From positions 2,852,001 through 2,916,000 of the forward strand of contig JAIXMF010000001.1 of NCBI GenBank assembly GCA_025201365.1: DNA of 64,000 nucleotides, given 5' to 3'. The stretch's first letter is position 1. Every line of letters begins with the position of its first letter. A program made the position numbers and the translations under genes. This document shows, piece by piece, positions 1 to 11,259 of the stretch. The DNA comes from Syncephalis plumigaleata. Lineage: Eukaryota > Zoopagomycota > Zoopagomycetes > Zoopagales > Piptocephalidaceae. The notes under the pieces were generated by a model. It was not told the DNA's origin and searched no databases. It saw only the letters and a program-made list of their open reading frames with translations.

Positions 1-2446
1 AATAGTAGATATTTCAATTCGACTAGTTCAGTTTGACGATCTGTCAATGATGTTTGCACTAGTACACGTCCATCTTCATCTGCATTAATCAACGAGACGA
101 GAAATAGTTCAATCTGATGTATCCAACTTGCCGAGTAAATCGATGCTAATTAATGTAACATATCATTAATAATAGTAGAGTAGAGTACACAAAGTAATTA
201 CTTACCATTACTATTATTACTAGTAGTATCATCATTCACTGAATGATTCTTTTGGTGTTCTACAAATCCATAAAGCTAATATGATCGTGTATTACACATC
301 AGTCTCATTTATCATTAAGCAGTAATAATAGATCATTGTACACCCACTTTACGTGCAATATGACTCTTTTGCATAAATTGTTGTAGCTCTAGCATATTAA
401 TGTCATCAACATTCAGTTTATGTAGGAATTCATTTGCTCTATAACAACAAGTAGATTTGGCTAATGCAGATCGACTAGTATGTTGTGTTGATCTTGTTGT
501 CATGGATTGGTTGTAGTTACGTGTAAATACATTGAGTGCCTTAAGCACTACTAGTAACTCTCGTACTCGTACAGCATTATTGCTTGACAATCGATTCTTA
601 TATCGTTCAAGATAGGCTGACAATTGACGTAGTGTTGTCTCAATTTGTAAATGAGAAACAACCACTGTATGAATTTGCGTAAGTGTGTCCACTAGACTAA
701 TCGGATATTAGTCAATATTTACCAATTGATATAGTATAGCTTACTTGTGTGCCTCATCTATAATAACTACATGACCCTTGAGTGATATACCCATTGATTG
801 ACGTGCCGATGGTTGTAATAATAATTGATAGGGCAATGTAATCAACTAATATACGAGAGAGTTGAATGAGATGATGTGTATATTACTTTACTAATTCATT
901 GCTTACCTGACATTCAGGAATACTTTGTCGTACTCCAAAGTATGGACATGCTTTTAATTCACGTCCTAATTGTGTTAACTCTTCAATATCATGTATAGCA
1001 TCCTATAGATGACATAGTAATCTATTAGATTAACATTCCCGTATATATGTATATGTATATGTATATAGATAAATATATATATACCTGTAGATGATTAGTA
1101 AATGATTGATAGATATCACTATGTGGTTGATCATAATAGGGACATTTGTCTTTTACACCTAGTATACTAATTAGTTACATGTTCACAATACTTTTATATT
1201 ACTATTGCTTACCTTTAGTCCGTAATTCTAAGCATCGATCATTGATTCTTGCCACTGAAGAAAGTGAACGAACAGCCGGATTAATACACAATGATTGACG
1301 TGATCCTAATGATACACATTGAATCTGTGAGGCATATTTTGTTTTACGTAGTTCCTCTACAAATTGTGCTAATTGTGAATGTGTACGTGAACAGTAGAAT
1401 ATCTATAATTCATTATTGTTATTAACTAACTAACTAACTAGTAGGAGACAAGCTAGCTATTACCTTTGTAACATCGGTTGCTAATGCTTGTTGTACTTGT
1501 TTGATCGATGATGCTGATAGTATTGCTTCATCATGAGCATCCAATCTAGATAATTTAACTAATTAGCAAGTAGAACAGATATACATATATAGTACTTGTT
1601 TATACTTACTGTGCCATAAGTGAACGTACATCATTAGTTAAATACGTGTCATGCTCATGTTGTTCATTAGATTCAGTATTATTCTTATTCTTGTTGTTGT
1701 CATTAACATCATCTAATAGGAAATCAGATTCCGTTGATAATGCTACTGTTCTATTATCATGTTCTTTTGTATTCGTTTTCTACTCATATTCATATTCATA
1801 TTAATATCTATTACTGCTCTATTATATTAATAACTATTACCTGACGTTTCATTGTAGATGATGGATTACTGTAAGATTCGCGATGATTGATGCTACGTGC
1901 TTTTGCTCTAGCTTGTTGTGCGGCTATTCGTTTTGCTTCTCTTGCCTCTCGAATTTCTGCTTGTTCTCGACGCCATCGATCAATTTGATGTTGAATAATC
2001 CAGTCTGGTTCTATAATCATTATGGTTACTCGCTATTCATTACTAGCTATTATCTACTCGTTGTTACCATCACTATTAGTGGCTTGTAATTGTTGTCGTA
2101 ATTGAGCTTCATGCTGCTGATCATTACGTGTATTGTTATCGTGTATCCAGCGTAAAGCACCGCATAACAGACTAAGTGATTTACCCTACAATTGTTTTAG
2201 TATACAGTCGTTGCTATGTTTGACGCGAGAGAGGGAAATGCAACTTACAGTGCCAGTGGGACTTTCGAATATACCAACTTTACCCTCCTCTAGTGTTGTA
2301 TATAAGTGACGCATAAAGTCAAGTTGAATATCATAAGGAGGAAACGGGAACTGGTAGGCGTCGACTGAATCAGGCGCGGACAACACGAATGACGTTGTCT
2401 CATTTGACGTAGACTCATCTTGTAACATGTTGGTAGAAATAGTCAT
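1..2446 (-). CDS. CHL1: CHL1/DDX11-family Fe-S DNA helicase (3' part beyond window)
   Basis: ATP-dependent 5'-3' DNA helicase of the XPD/FANCJ/DDX11 group, which in other eukaryotes acts in sister-chromatid cohesion. The N-terminus reads [17 protein letters not shown] followed by [25 protein letters not shown] in pieces across intron 1 (about 2188-2249), the Q-motif and Walker A block typical of DDX11. Further in are Cys residues of the iron-sulfur patch (KCPYYDQP, then [14 protein letters not shown]), and VVIIDEAHK, with the DEAH box at 747-758. The exon at 333-692 resembles the DDX11 stretch after the DEAH box. Start chosen at 2446 ([11 protein letters not shown]); an in-frame ATG at 2509 would add a hydrophobic stretch not expected here. 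Short introns with CTAA-type branch points split it into many exons. The C-terminal helicase domain lies left of the window. Confidence 0.9.
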
Positions 2447-2637
2447 AAAATGATAGCGAGAAAATGAAATGAAAGAGAGAAATAAAAATGAATAAAAATA
2501 CGCGTCCATATTTCATCATTGATTACTTTTACGCGTGTTCATATAAAGCTTATGCTATTTATTAGATACTCCAAATAGCAACAACAAATACTACTATTGT
2601 AATTGACAAATAACTTATAGTTATTGCAAATATAGAT

Positions 2638-4232
2638 TTACCACTTAATTAGGTCCCTAGGTTGAGGGCGTATTTTATAGTTGACTACTAGTGCTACCCG
2701 CATTATATTGTGAACATAATTCAATTGTTGATCTTGTGGTTTCGGATTTGCATTGCTGTATATCCCGGGTAGTTGATGGTATCTTCGCATTACCATTGAT
2801 TGCTCATAGATTTGATCGAGTATCTGTTTCGGTGCTAGTAGTTTATAGATAATAATGCCAATGGCCCATGAATCCAATGCATAGGGGTGCCGTCTCTTTC
2901 GTACTTCAAAGTGGAATTGCTCAGGTGGACTATAAGCATTACCTACAGCTGATTTATCAATGTCATCTGGATCTAGTTCATTCGCTGTACTGATATCCTT
3001 ATTATCAGCTAAATCTTGAGCGTCAGGATTGTCATTGATTCGAAGTGGTGCATTCTTGGATAGTTTAGCTTTTGGCTGGGGTTTTGGCATTACTTGGTCA
3101 ATATCTTGAGCGTCAGGATTGTCATTGATTCGAAGTGGTGCATTCTTGGGTAGTTTAGCTTTTGGCTGGGGTTTCGGTATTACTTGCTCAATATTCTTAA
3201 CTAGGTATATATTTGCGTAATTAAGATCAATAAATACGCGTGGTCGGTTGTGCTTTTCAGCGATACAGACATCTATAGATAATACACATTAGTATTGATC
3301 ATACAATTGTTAACATATTTAAAAACAGTTATACTTACCATCACCGGTTAGTAGATGATAGGAAATACCAATTCTATTCAGATACGCAATACCTATAGAA
3401 TGAATAGTAATTAATACATATATCTGTAATACTACTAATTGGGAAAGTAATCAATAATCCTATACAAATGACGATTGGCATACCTTTAATCATTTGAGTA
3501 ATTGCTTGCGCTATATTAGTAGGGTATCCTTGCTTTAGCATTTCTTGAGCGTATACTGGCAGTTTCATTTCACATCTTCCTCTCGATAACACGTAGCAAG
3601 TTCTCGATCTACCCAGTTTAAATTGATGAATCGGTCGTAACACGTATTTTCGTCCTTCTATAACTTTGTCCTTTGGCGGTCGTTGTTGTCCTGCAAGCTT
3701 CTTATTCACTTGTTCCTTGGCAAGTTTCGCTTTGAGTTTTTCATCAGCGGCCTTTTTAATTATCGCTTGCTCTGCATCGAACAACGTCTATAAAGAAGAG
3801 TAACACAATATCGAATGATTAGATATCATCATTACTTTTCGCTATTAACTCACCTTATACGCATCATAAAGACTTTGAGTCATTTTCCCTTCCACATGAC
3901 ATGTCAATCGTGCTATTTCATTGTTATAAAGCACTTTTGGATAATACTGATATGGAATATTATTCTCATTCTCAAAAATAACTAAATTTGGCTGTTGAAA
4001 CATTGGATCCTCAACAATTGTTCTATGCGGATAGCGTACTTTTGCTTTAACTGAAGATTAGATAATTCTATTAATCATTCGTAATGTTAAAAGCAACGAG
4101 GTAGCACTTACACTCGAGCAACGTTGATGAACCAGCACCTGGATGTGCATCAACCAAAAGAGAGGCAAGTATTGATGCAAAAACGATAATGGGCAACATT
4201 GTAATCAGTCTAGTAGGAGCGTTAAACGACAT
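2638..4232 (-). CDS. secreted/luminal pseudokinase-like protein
   Basis: The first exon encodes a signal peptide (MSFNAPTRLITMLPIIVFAS...LLVDAHP), so the product enters the secretory pathway. Later exons give a basic, Lys-rich stretch and then a protein-kinase-like C-lobe: GIAYLNRIGISYHLLTGDV stands where GxxYLHxxGIxHRDLKPEN is expected, FIDLNYANI where the DFG region is expected, and AYSPPEQ followed by ALDSWAIGIIIYKLL matches the APE motif and helix F. The HRD catalytic triad is absent, so catalysis is unlikely. An Asp/Pro-rich insert between these parts holds two 30-residue repeats (see 3013-3192). At least five exons; start at 4232. The fold call is inference from motif order; the biological role is unknown. 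It sits 190 bp downstream of the CHL1 start, on the same strand. Confidence 0.6.
3013..3192 (-). repeat. in-frame 90-bp tandem duplication inside the pseudokinase gene
   Basis: Two adjacent, nearly identical 90-bp copies (3013-3102 and 3103-3192) encode two 30-residue repeats built around PKPQPKAKL and NAPLRINDNPDAQD. The copies differ at only a few bases, so the duplication is recent or homogenised, and it preserves the frame. Confidence 0.92.
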
Positions 4233-4596
4233 GACAAATAGGACGAAGAAGGAAAGTTGTTATAAAAAATGAGACAATGAACGGAAAATACAAATGCTTT
4301 TATAGCTTTTTATTTTTGGCAATGCACAATTTACTGAGCCACATGGTCTACCATATTTGGTAACTAATCATGTCAACTGATTTCTAAATAGGATGATGAC
4401 ACATGGTTGAATTAAAAATAATCTACACGATGTAGATCATCCTTATCATTAATACATTATGAAGTTGTAATACACAATTGTATCAAAATAGTCAAGGCAC
4501 TAATAATGTATAAGATCGTACTATATACAATCATTATAAGATGAGATAGTGTTCGAGTAAGTATATACACTAATGAATACGCATATTTTGAATTTA
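4233..4596. other. spacer between pseudokinase start and SNW1 stop
   Basis: About 360 bp, AT-rich, without a convincing ORF. It must hold the promoter of the leftward pseudokinase gene and the 3' end of SNW1. No recognisable element seen. Confidence 0.5.
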
Positions 4597-6890
4597 TTAA
4601 TCTCTTGTTCGTTTCGATCGTTCACCATTACTATAATGTCAAGTTAGTAAGAGTGAATGTACATTTTGTTCGAATAAACAATAATGATCTAATACTTACG
4701 ATGATGATGCTGCATCTTCTAGACCTCGTTTGCCATGTTTCGCTTCACTAAGGAATTTGTCGACACCGAATGGATCTAATTGCGGAGCAGTTCTCTCCTT
4801 CTCAAATTGTACTGGACCATCACGTCTCTGAAACAAACAGTATACACATACAGAGAGAGTTAATTATTATTATCAAGTGACTTGTCTCATTGTTTACTTA
4901 CGCCTGATTCCATGGTTTCCCTTGATGCACCTAATCCTGCAGCATTGAATCGCTCATTACCTAGCATGCGTCCAATCTCTTCCGCATTACCACCGCCATA
5001 TTGCTCATCATCTTGACCAACACTAGGTCTATAAATACTGGCATTGGCTGTACCGCGGAATAATGGCTTGTCATAAACATCATAGGAGTCGTCACCACGA
5101 AATCCGGAATCAATACCGGCTGACTGGTTATACAATCGTTGATCGAACATGCTTTCCTTTGATACGGTCGGTTTGGCTAAGCCAAGAGCAATCTTTTCAG
5201 ATATATCACGTCCTTGTTCTCTATAACATCGAAGAATAACAGTTATCATGATTAATAAGGAGGTAGATACTACGTTTAGGTACACTTCTTACCTGGCCAG
5301 ATGTTTAGCGCGTTGTTCAGCGCCCATACGTGAGAGGCGATTATCACGCTCGCGTTCGCGTGCTCGTTCTTTACGTAGTGCTTCACGCTCTTGGAAATCT
5401 ACCGCTTCTCTGTCTTCTTCGTCGGATTCCTCGTTCGCTGCTTCTTTACCATGACCTGCACCACCACGCATAGCTTCAGCGCTATTATATTAAGAAAAAG
5501 AGCAAATCAGTACGTTGTGTTATGCTAATCACGTCATAGATAAACTTCTTACCGTTCTTCACGTGCACGCTGTGCCAATAAACGCAAGTTCTCCTCTTTG
5601 GCCAGCTTCTCTTTCTGTGCCAATGCTTGCTGCATCTTGCCGCGTAGTCGAATCTCCTCGCGAGCATGTCGTTCAGCGGCAGTAAGTGCTTCGGCGAAAT
5701 TGGCAAAGTTATCATTGATGGTTACTTCCTGTAGACCACGTCCATCAGCCGCTAATCGTTTGTCCAAGGCAATGGTGAAACCCTTGGGATTCTTCCAGTT
5801 GGACACACATGGCGGAATCACCCATTCCTTCTGTTGTTCCGCTGTTAATTTGCGTGGCGGTGAATGCAATACTGGTGGTGGTGGTGAGGGTGGTGCTATA
5901 TATACATGTATCATAAAATATCTGGTTAGTAATTACATTTACCATACACGAAATGTATTCCTCTCGTTACCTTGTGGCACTTTAGTATGTTTGAACTTTG
6001 GTGGCATCATTGGATCTACCGGCATTTCCGACATACGAATAATACGTTGTTTGGCACCGGAACCCTGACTATCAGCCTGTTGACCGGGTGTGTATCGAAT
6101 GTAGGTGGGCTCCTTCTTGTCCACTACTACATTCTTTGGTTTAGCGGCGGATATCTTGCCTAAATACAACGATGCTCATCAGTAATTGTACATTACTTGT
6201 ATACACATGTCAAGATTACCAACCTGTAATAATCTTTTCTAATGCCTCCCTTGTACGATCCGTGGTCTTTTGAATCTCTTCATCATCAGGCATGTCTAAT
6301 GACACCTCACCAGCATCGACTCTATTCCTTAACGGTACTAGATCCTTATACTGCGACTGCACTATACGGCTCTTATCGTGTCCCTGTCGTACTACCGCAT
6401 CATAGCGAATGTTGCCTTCGGCATCCACTTGAAGTGCGAGTGTCTTACCAGTAGCATCCTAATTCAACCAGTAATAAACCATTGTTTAGCATGTCTATTA
6501 CTATGCAATACTATTTGTATATCGACACTCACCTTCTTACGTCCCATACCTAGTGGATACTGAGGAATATGAATCTCGGGAAAGGCACCACCATCACCGA
6601 AATCTGCTTCGGCACGGGGTAGATAGTTTTGACGTTGGCCATAGGGCGGTATATTCTTTGCATTGTTGCTGCTTACAAGAGTTATCGCCGTTGATAGAAC
6701 AGACGATGCGTCCGAGACTGACTCAGATCGTGCTGTTGCTGTTGTTGTTGTTGTTGTTGTTAATGTTGGCGATTCAGTAACATGTACTGGCTTAGGCAAA
6801 GCACTATGTTTAGAGTATTGCTAATTAGCAACAGATATTCATCGCTTAACGCATGCACTTGAGCGTTACTTACTCGTACAGACCAGACAT
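4597..6890 (-). CDS. PRP45: SNW-domain splicing factor (SNW1/SKIP, Prp45)
   Basis: Spliceosome component of the Prp19/NTC-associated set, also a transcription co-regulator in animals; nuclear. Exon order matches SNW1: short first exon MSGLY..., then PPYGQRQNYLPRAEADFGDGGAFPEIH..YPLGMGRKK, a basic region, AKQRIIRMSEMP, PPCVSNWKNPKGFTIALDKR (the SNW signature), a long charged coiled coil (REALRKERARERERDNRLSR) and the C-terminal RDISEKIALGLAKP ... FDQRLYNQSAGIDSGF ... DPFGVDKFLSEAKHGKRG. The last exon, ending RSKRTRD, follows an intron with a TTACTAAC branch point. All joins are in frame. Start at 6890; the first exon is only about 17 nt. A Thr/Ser-rich spacer replaces part of the vertebrate N-terminus. 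Confidence 0.95.
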
Positions 6891-7306
6891 ATTGACCGAT
6901 GACAATATATATATGTGTGTATATATTGGTGAGCTAAATAGTGATAATAATGTACCTGAAGAAGAATAAGAAGAATAGATGAGCTGCCTATTTTTACAAC
7001 AGGAATGGGAAAAAAGAAAATAATAGTGGTTTTGTTTATGAACACGAAATGATATCATAAAACACAAGTGTCATAGTCATAATAGATCTTCGTTATTTCC
7101 TTAGAAATGATTGTTATTCGTAGTATATTAGTAATGCTATATGTAGATATACAAGCTGTAGAGCTGTTAAATGATCGATACTAGATGGGTAATCATACAA
7201 GTTGAAGAATACAGCGTGACGTTTGGATACATCAATTCACGTCCCATTACTATTCTCATTGGTATGTTACTCTAGACTTGTACGACTATACCTAGTATAT
7301 CATGCT
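6891..7306. other. divergent spacer, no gene seen
   Basis: Promoter side of SNW1. Contains short TA/TG runs and no convincing coding sequence. Confidence 0.4.
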
Positions 7307-7756
7307 TTATCGAATGACATGGACAGGAATGAAAGCATGTTGTATCCACGCTGTATGTTTATCTACTACGTAAAGCACGCAACATACTATGAAGTATTCG
7401 TGATGTTCTACGAGCAGAATGGTGCATTGACCTACATCCTTCCTTAGGGGAATGGCACATGCTTTCAAGTATGCTTCCACAACCTGCACTATTGATACCA
7501 TTGTACTGTCAGCTTGCATTATTGGTCTGCTGGCCTCCTCCCCAAATGTCAGTCGAATAGACGACTAGATAACGAGCAACGATGGTGGAAAAAACGCAAG
7601 CAATATTTCAAGCTAGAGCCATTGTTCTCATGCGGCGACTTGGCTTTTATATATATTGTTGCCGCACGTTTGGAAACCAGTTTCCTCTTTAATCCCCTCG
7701 TTATCATATATTATTTTATTGTTAATATATATATATATATATTAATTACTACAGGA

Positions 7757-8699
7757 ATGGAGAATAATATTACTATATCTTTTGTATATAATGAATTACG
7801 TCAACTGAAACTACCGAGTAATATGACCCTATTGGAATTTCAAATCCAATCAGCAAACATAAGCGATGCCCGTATTCGCTTCGATAGCAGTAACATGCAA
7901 TCATTTGTGAATGTTATACTATTATACGCGTTCCTTGGAAATACGTGGGAAGCGATTAAACTACTACAGTTACGACCATTAAACAAGTGCTACTGGTGTT
8001 GCTTCATACAAGCATTCTTTGGCGTAATAATGGGAGTGGGTATGGAAATATCAATTCTTAGCAGCAACACTATTACTTGTCGTGCAGTTAACTGGATAAG
8101 TATCGTTGGGTTGGCCACGTCCAGTATGTGCACGGTATATGTTTGTTAGCAAAGGCTTATGCAATGCAAATGCGTAGTAAGCGGTTATTATGGTTTGGCA
8201 TCCTATGCATACCACTTCCAACTATAGCCATTTGGGGAATTGCTTTCAATGAGGACATATACTATTCAGTGGAGGGTGCTTGTATGATAGATTATCCTGA
8301 GTGGGTTCCAATTGTCCGTGGCTGCATAGAAGTGTTTGTCAACGGTGTATTCTCGTATATATTCCTCGTGCCGTCATAAAGCAGTATCAAACATTCGGTA
8401 GCAATTGCTGGGATAAACTTAAATGTGATGGCCTGTTTTACCTGTTGGGTGCGGCCATTTCCAGTATCGTATGCGCATTAATATCGGTTTCTCGATTATT
8501 TGGACCAGTTAGCGATTTTATCTTTCTTATTGATTGTAAATATAATACAAGCTATATGTTCTAACGATATCTGCTAATCTATAATATCAATCTAGGGATA
8601 TTAGTATCGACATTACTTATTCGTCAGCATCAAAACATACGCACGGTACTTCAGGAGAATCAGCCTAAAACGCGACATTTTACATATTGGTATGTGTAA
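7757..8699 (+). CDS. seven-transmembrane protein, copy 1
   Basis: Family not recognised. From MENNITISFVYNELRQLKLP a hydrophobic protein runs with seven probable membrane segments: around FVNVILLYAFLG, CCFIQAFFGVIMGVGMEISI, WISIVGLATSSMCTV, LLWFGILCIPLPTIAIWGI, WVPIVRGCIEVFVNGVFSYI, GLFYLLGAAISSIVCALISV, and FIFLID joined to WILVSTLLIR. The last join is a GT-AG intron (about 8537-8594), after which the tail ends in KTRHFTYWYV. Topology resembles a GPCR-like receptor, but no diagnostic motif is seen. Two reading-frame breaks, each one base short compared with copy 2, lie near 8136 and 8366. No other disabling change appears, so I list it as a gene with unresolved frame rather than a pseudogene. 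Confidence 0.6.
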
Positions 8700-9350
8700 T
8701 ATGTAACTGTACGTATTTAGTCATCCTTCTTGCTATATTTGACGCTGACTACCTTCCATTAGTTATAGAGCATAATCAATTTTAATAAACATGAATAATT
8801 TAATACAATCATTTTTACAGTGATTGTAATGGTAATCCAAAAGAACAATGCTCATTAGTTTATGTATCACTAAAAATAGGTAATCGTATGTCGGTATGCG
8901 TCAATTTACAACGTATCATTTATCGAATGATATAGTGAAGAATGAGAGCATGCTGGATTCATGCCGTTTGTTTACCTGTTACGTAAAACATGCTACATTC
9001 TATAAATAAAATGCTCGTGATATTCTATGGGCAGAATGTTGCATTGTTTTCTACTGAAATGGCACATGCTTCCAACCATGCTTCGACAACGTGTAGTATC
9101 GATACTGGTGTGCTCCCAACTCGTATTAGCTGATCCTTGGTTTCCACCCCAGCTGTCAAACAAAATGACCACTAATGAACGAGCAACGATGATAGAGGTA
9201 AGCAAGCAGGTTTCCTGCTAGAGGCCTTTGTTTTTGTGCAGATACTTGCCTCTCTGTATATATTGTTGTTGCACATTTGCAAATCGATTCCTCTTCAATC
9301 ACCTCGTTATCATATACTATTTACTGCTAATACACACCAATTATACGGGA

Positions 9351-10291
9351 ATGGAGGCAAATACTACCAATTTATCTTCTATTTACAATGAATTACATCA
9401 ACTAAAACTACCGAGTAATATAACCGTACTAGACTTTCAAAGTCAATCAACAACATAAATGATGCTCGTATTGTTTAAGTAGTAATGGCAAACAAGTGGT
9501 AGTCAGTATCATGGTATCATGCATATTCATTAGAAATACGTGGAAAGCGATTAAATTACTACAGTTACGACCATCAAACAAGAGCTACTGGTGCTGCTTC
9601 ATACAAGCATTCTTTGGTGTAATAGCGGAAGTATGTGTAGCAATATCGATTCTTAGTGGTAGCATTACCTGCCATACACTGGGGTGGATAATGCTCGCCG
9701 GATTGGCTATATCCAGTATTTGTACAGTTATATGCCTGCTAGCGAAGGCTTACGTGGTACAGATGCGCAGTAAGCATGTCTATGGTTCGGTATTGTTTGT
9801 ATACCGCTGCCAACTATTGCTCTCTGGGGAGTAGTGGTTAACGGGGACATCTATTTTACAGGCGACGGTATCTGCATGATTACCGTCCCTGATTGGATTC
9901 CAATCGTTCGTGTCTGCATAGAAGTATTTACCAACGGTGTATTCTCGTGCATATTCCTTCGTGCTGTCATAAACATACCGTGTATTGGCAGCAATTGCTG
10001 GAGTAAGCTCAAGTCTGATGGCCTGCTTTACATGTTATGTGTGGCCGTTTCAAACATCGTATGGCTGTGATAATAGTTTCTCAGCTATTTGGTCCAATAA
10101 GCGAAATAATATTTTTTGTCGATTGTAAGTATAATACAAACTATATGTAGCAATAACAACATCGGCTAACCTGTAATGATAATCTAGGGATTATAACATC
10201 GACGTTACTTCTCCATCAATATCAAAATATGTACACGGTACTCAAGGATAATCGACCTAAAACACGGCGATTTACATATTGGCAAGAGTAA
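9351..10291 (+). CDS. seven-transmembrane protein, copy 2
   Basis: Paralogue of the gene at 7757, about 0.65 kb downstream on the same strand. It starts MEANTTNLSSIYNELHQLKLP and keeps the same segments (CCFIQAFFGVIAEVCVAISI, TVICLLAKAYVVQMRSK, WIPIVRVCIEVFTNGVFS, GLLYMLCVAVSNIVW) and the same last intron (donor GTAAGTATAAT, acceptor AATCTAG), ending KTRRFTYWQE. Three frame breaks, again each one base short relative to the sister copy, fall near 9450, 9475 and 9787. A surface or organelle sensor/transport role is possible but not shown. Unknown family. Confidence 0.6.
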
Positions 10292-10550
10292 CGAGTAGTC
10301 GTATACATTGTAATCCTATCTTAACATGTGTCGACGTTGGCTACTTCTATTAACTATAGAATACAATCAATCTAATAAACATGAATAATCTAATAGCAAG
10401 TCATTGATATTTAATGTAAGCACGAATGAAGGAAGATGATTAGAAAGTGATTAATTTGTGTAAACATTTATAATTGTGAAATAACCGCGGTTTTTACTTT
10501 TTTCCTCCTCTATTTGCTCCACGAATCCCATTTGTTTTTTCTTGATCGCC

Positions 10551-11049
10551 ATGCCTTTCTACGAACTTGTATGCATTGCACGCGGTCGACTTCCAAAGGT
10601 AACTTGCACTATATCGTATACTGTATATATATACGCACCGATCTAACAAGTGAATCATGTTTCTTGTTTGATTATTAATTTGTTTAGCAACACTTTAGTG
10701 AGCTATTGCGCACGAGTGCACGTTGCGTTTTAAACAATGGCGGTGTTGTACGCGGTTTCGTCAATCTCGGTGAGCGCGAGCTGCCCTATCGCATGAAGCG
10801 ACATCAACTCTATCATACTCGTGGCTAGTAAGTAACGCTTACTGCTATTGCTAGTTTATTGAATGATAACCCATTATTACGATTGATACTAGCTACTGGT
10901 TGATGCACTTTGATGCCAATCCAGCTACCGTGAAAACACTAACCGAGAAACTACTCATTGATACACGCGTCATCCGACAGACAACAATTAAGCTGGGCGA
11001 TAAACTAAAGGAAGTTATCACACGTCCTGATAAAACGCATATGATGTAA
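10551..11049 (+). CDS. MRP17: mitochondrial ribosomal protein bS6m (MRP17/MRPS6)
   Basis: Small-subunit mitoribosome protein. Three exons: 10551-10598, 10688-10827 and 10893-11049. Translation starts MPFYELVCIARGRLPK, continues QHFSELLRTSARCVLNNGGV with FVNLGERELPYRMKRHQ and HTRGYYWLMHFDANP, and ends after ITRPDKTHMM. The block LGxRxLPYRxxxHxxxHxxGxYxLxxF is the S6 signature, and the length (about 114 aa) fits. Both introns have canonical ends and join in frame. No separate presequence is seen, as is usual for yeast Mrp17. Confidence 0.9.
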
Positions 11050-11259
11050 TGGGCATCAAGCATTTAATAACAAATAAGAATAAGAATAATAAGAATCGCT
11101 TATAATAAGATCAAGGATGATAGCAGTAGTGCAATACGGGTAGATGTGATGTATTCTCTATATTATATGCATGTAGACAAGGGAACATACATGAATAGAT
11201 AGATAGATAGATAGACGGGTAGATAGATGCGTGTAAATTGTTTAAACTTCAATATAAGA

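Larger units (their letters stand above)
7307..10405 (+). repeat. tandem segmental duplication of about 1.5 kb (two diverged copies)
   Basis: Copy 1 runs from about 7307 to 8815 and copy 2 from about 8923 to 10405. Similarity covers the 5' flank (TTTATCGAATGA...; CGTGATATTCTA versus CGTGATGTTCTA), the whole coding unit with its last intron, and the 3' flank (TAATAAACATGAATAAT in both). Divergence is spread over coding and noncoding parts, so it is an old gene duplication rather than an assembly repeat. Confidence 0.85.

Noticed and set aside
7757-10291. Calling both 7-TM copies decayed pseudogenes
   Set aside because: Their only defects are the same one-base-short breaks seen in essential genes such as RCL1, DPH3 and TFIIA; no shared break and no independent stop codon.
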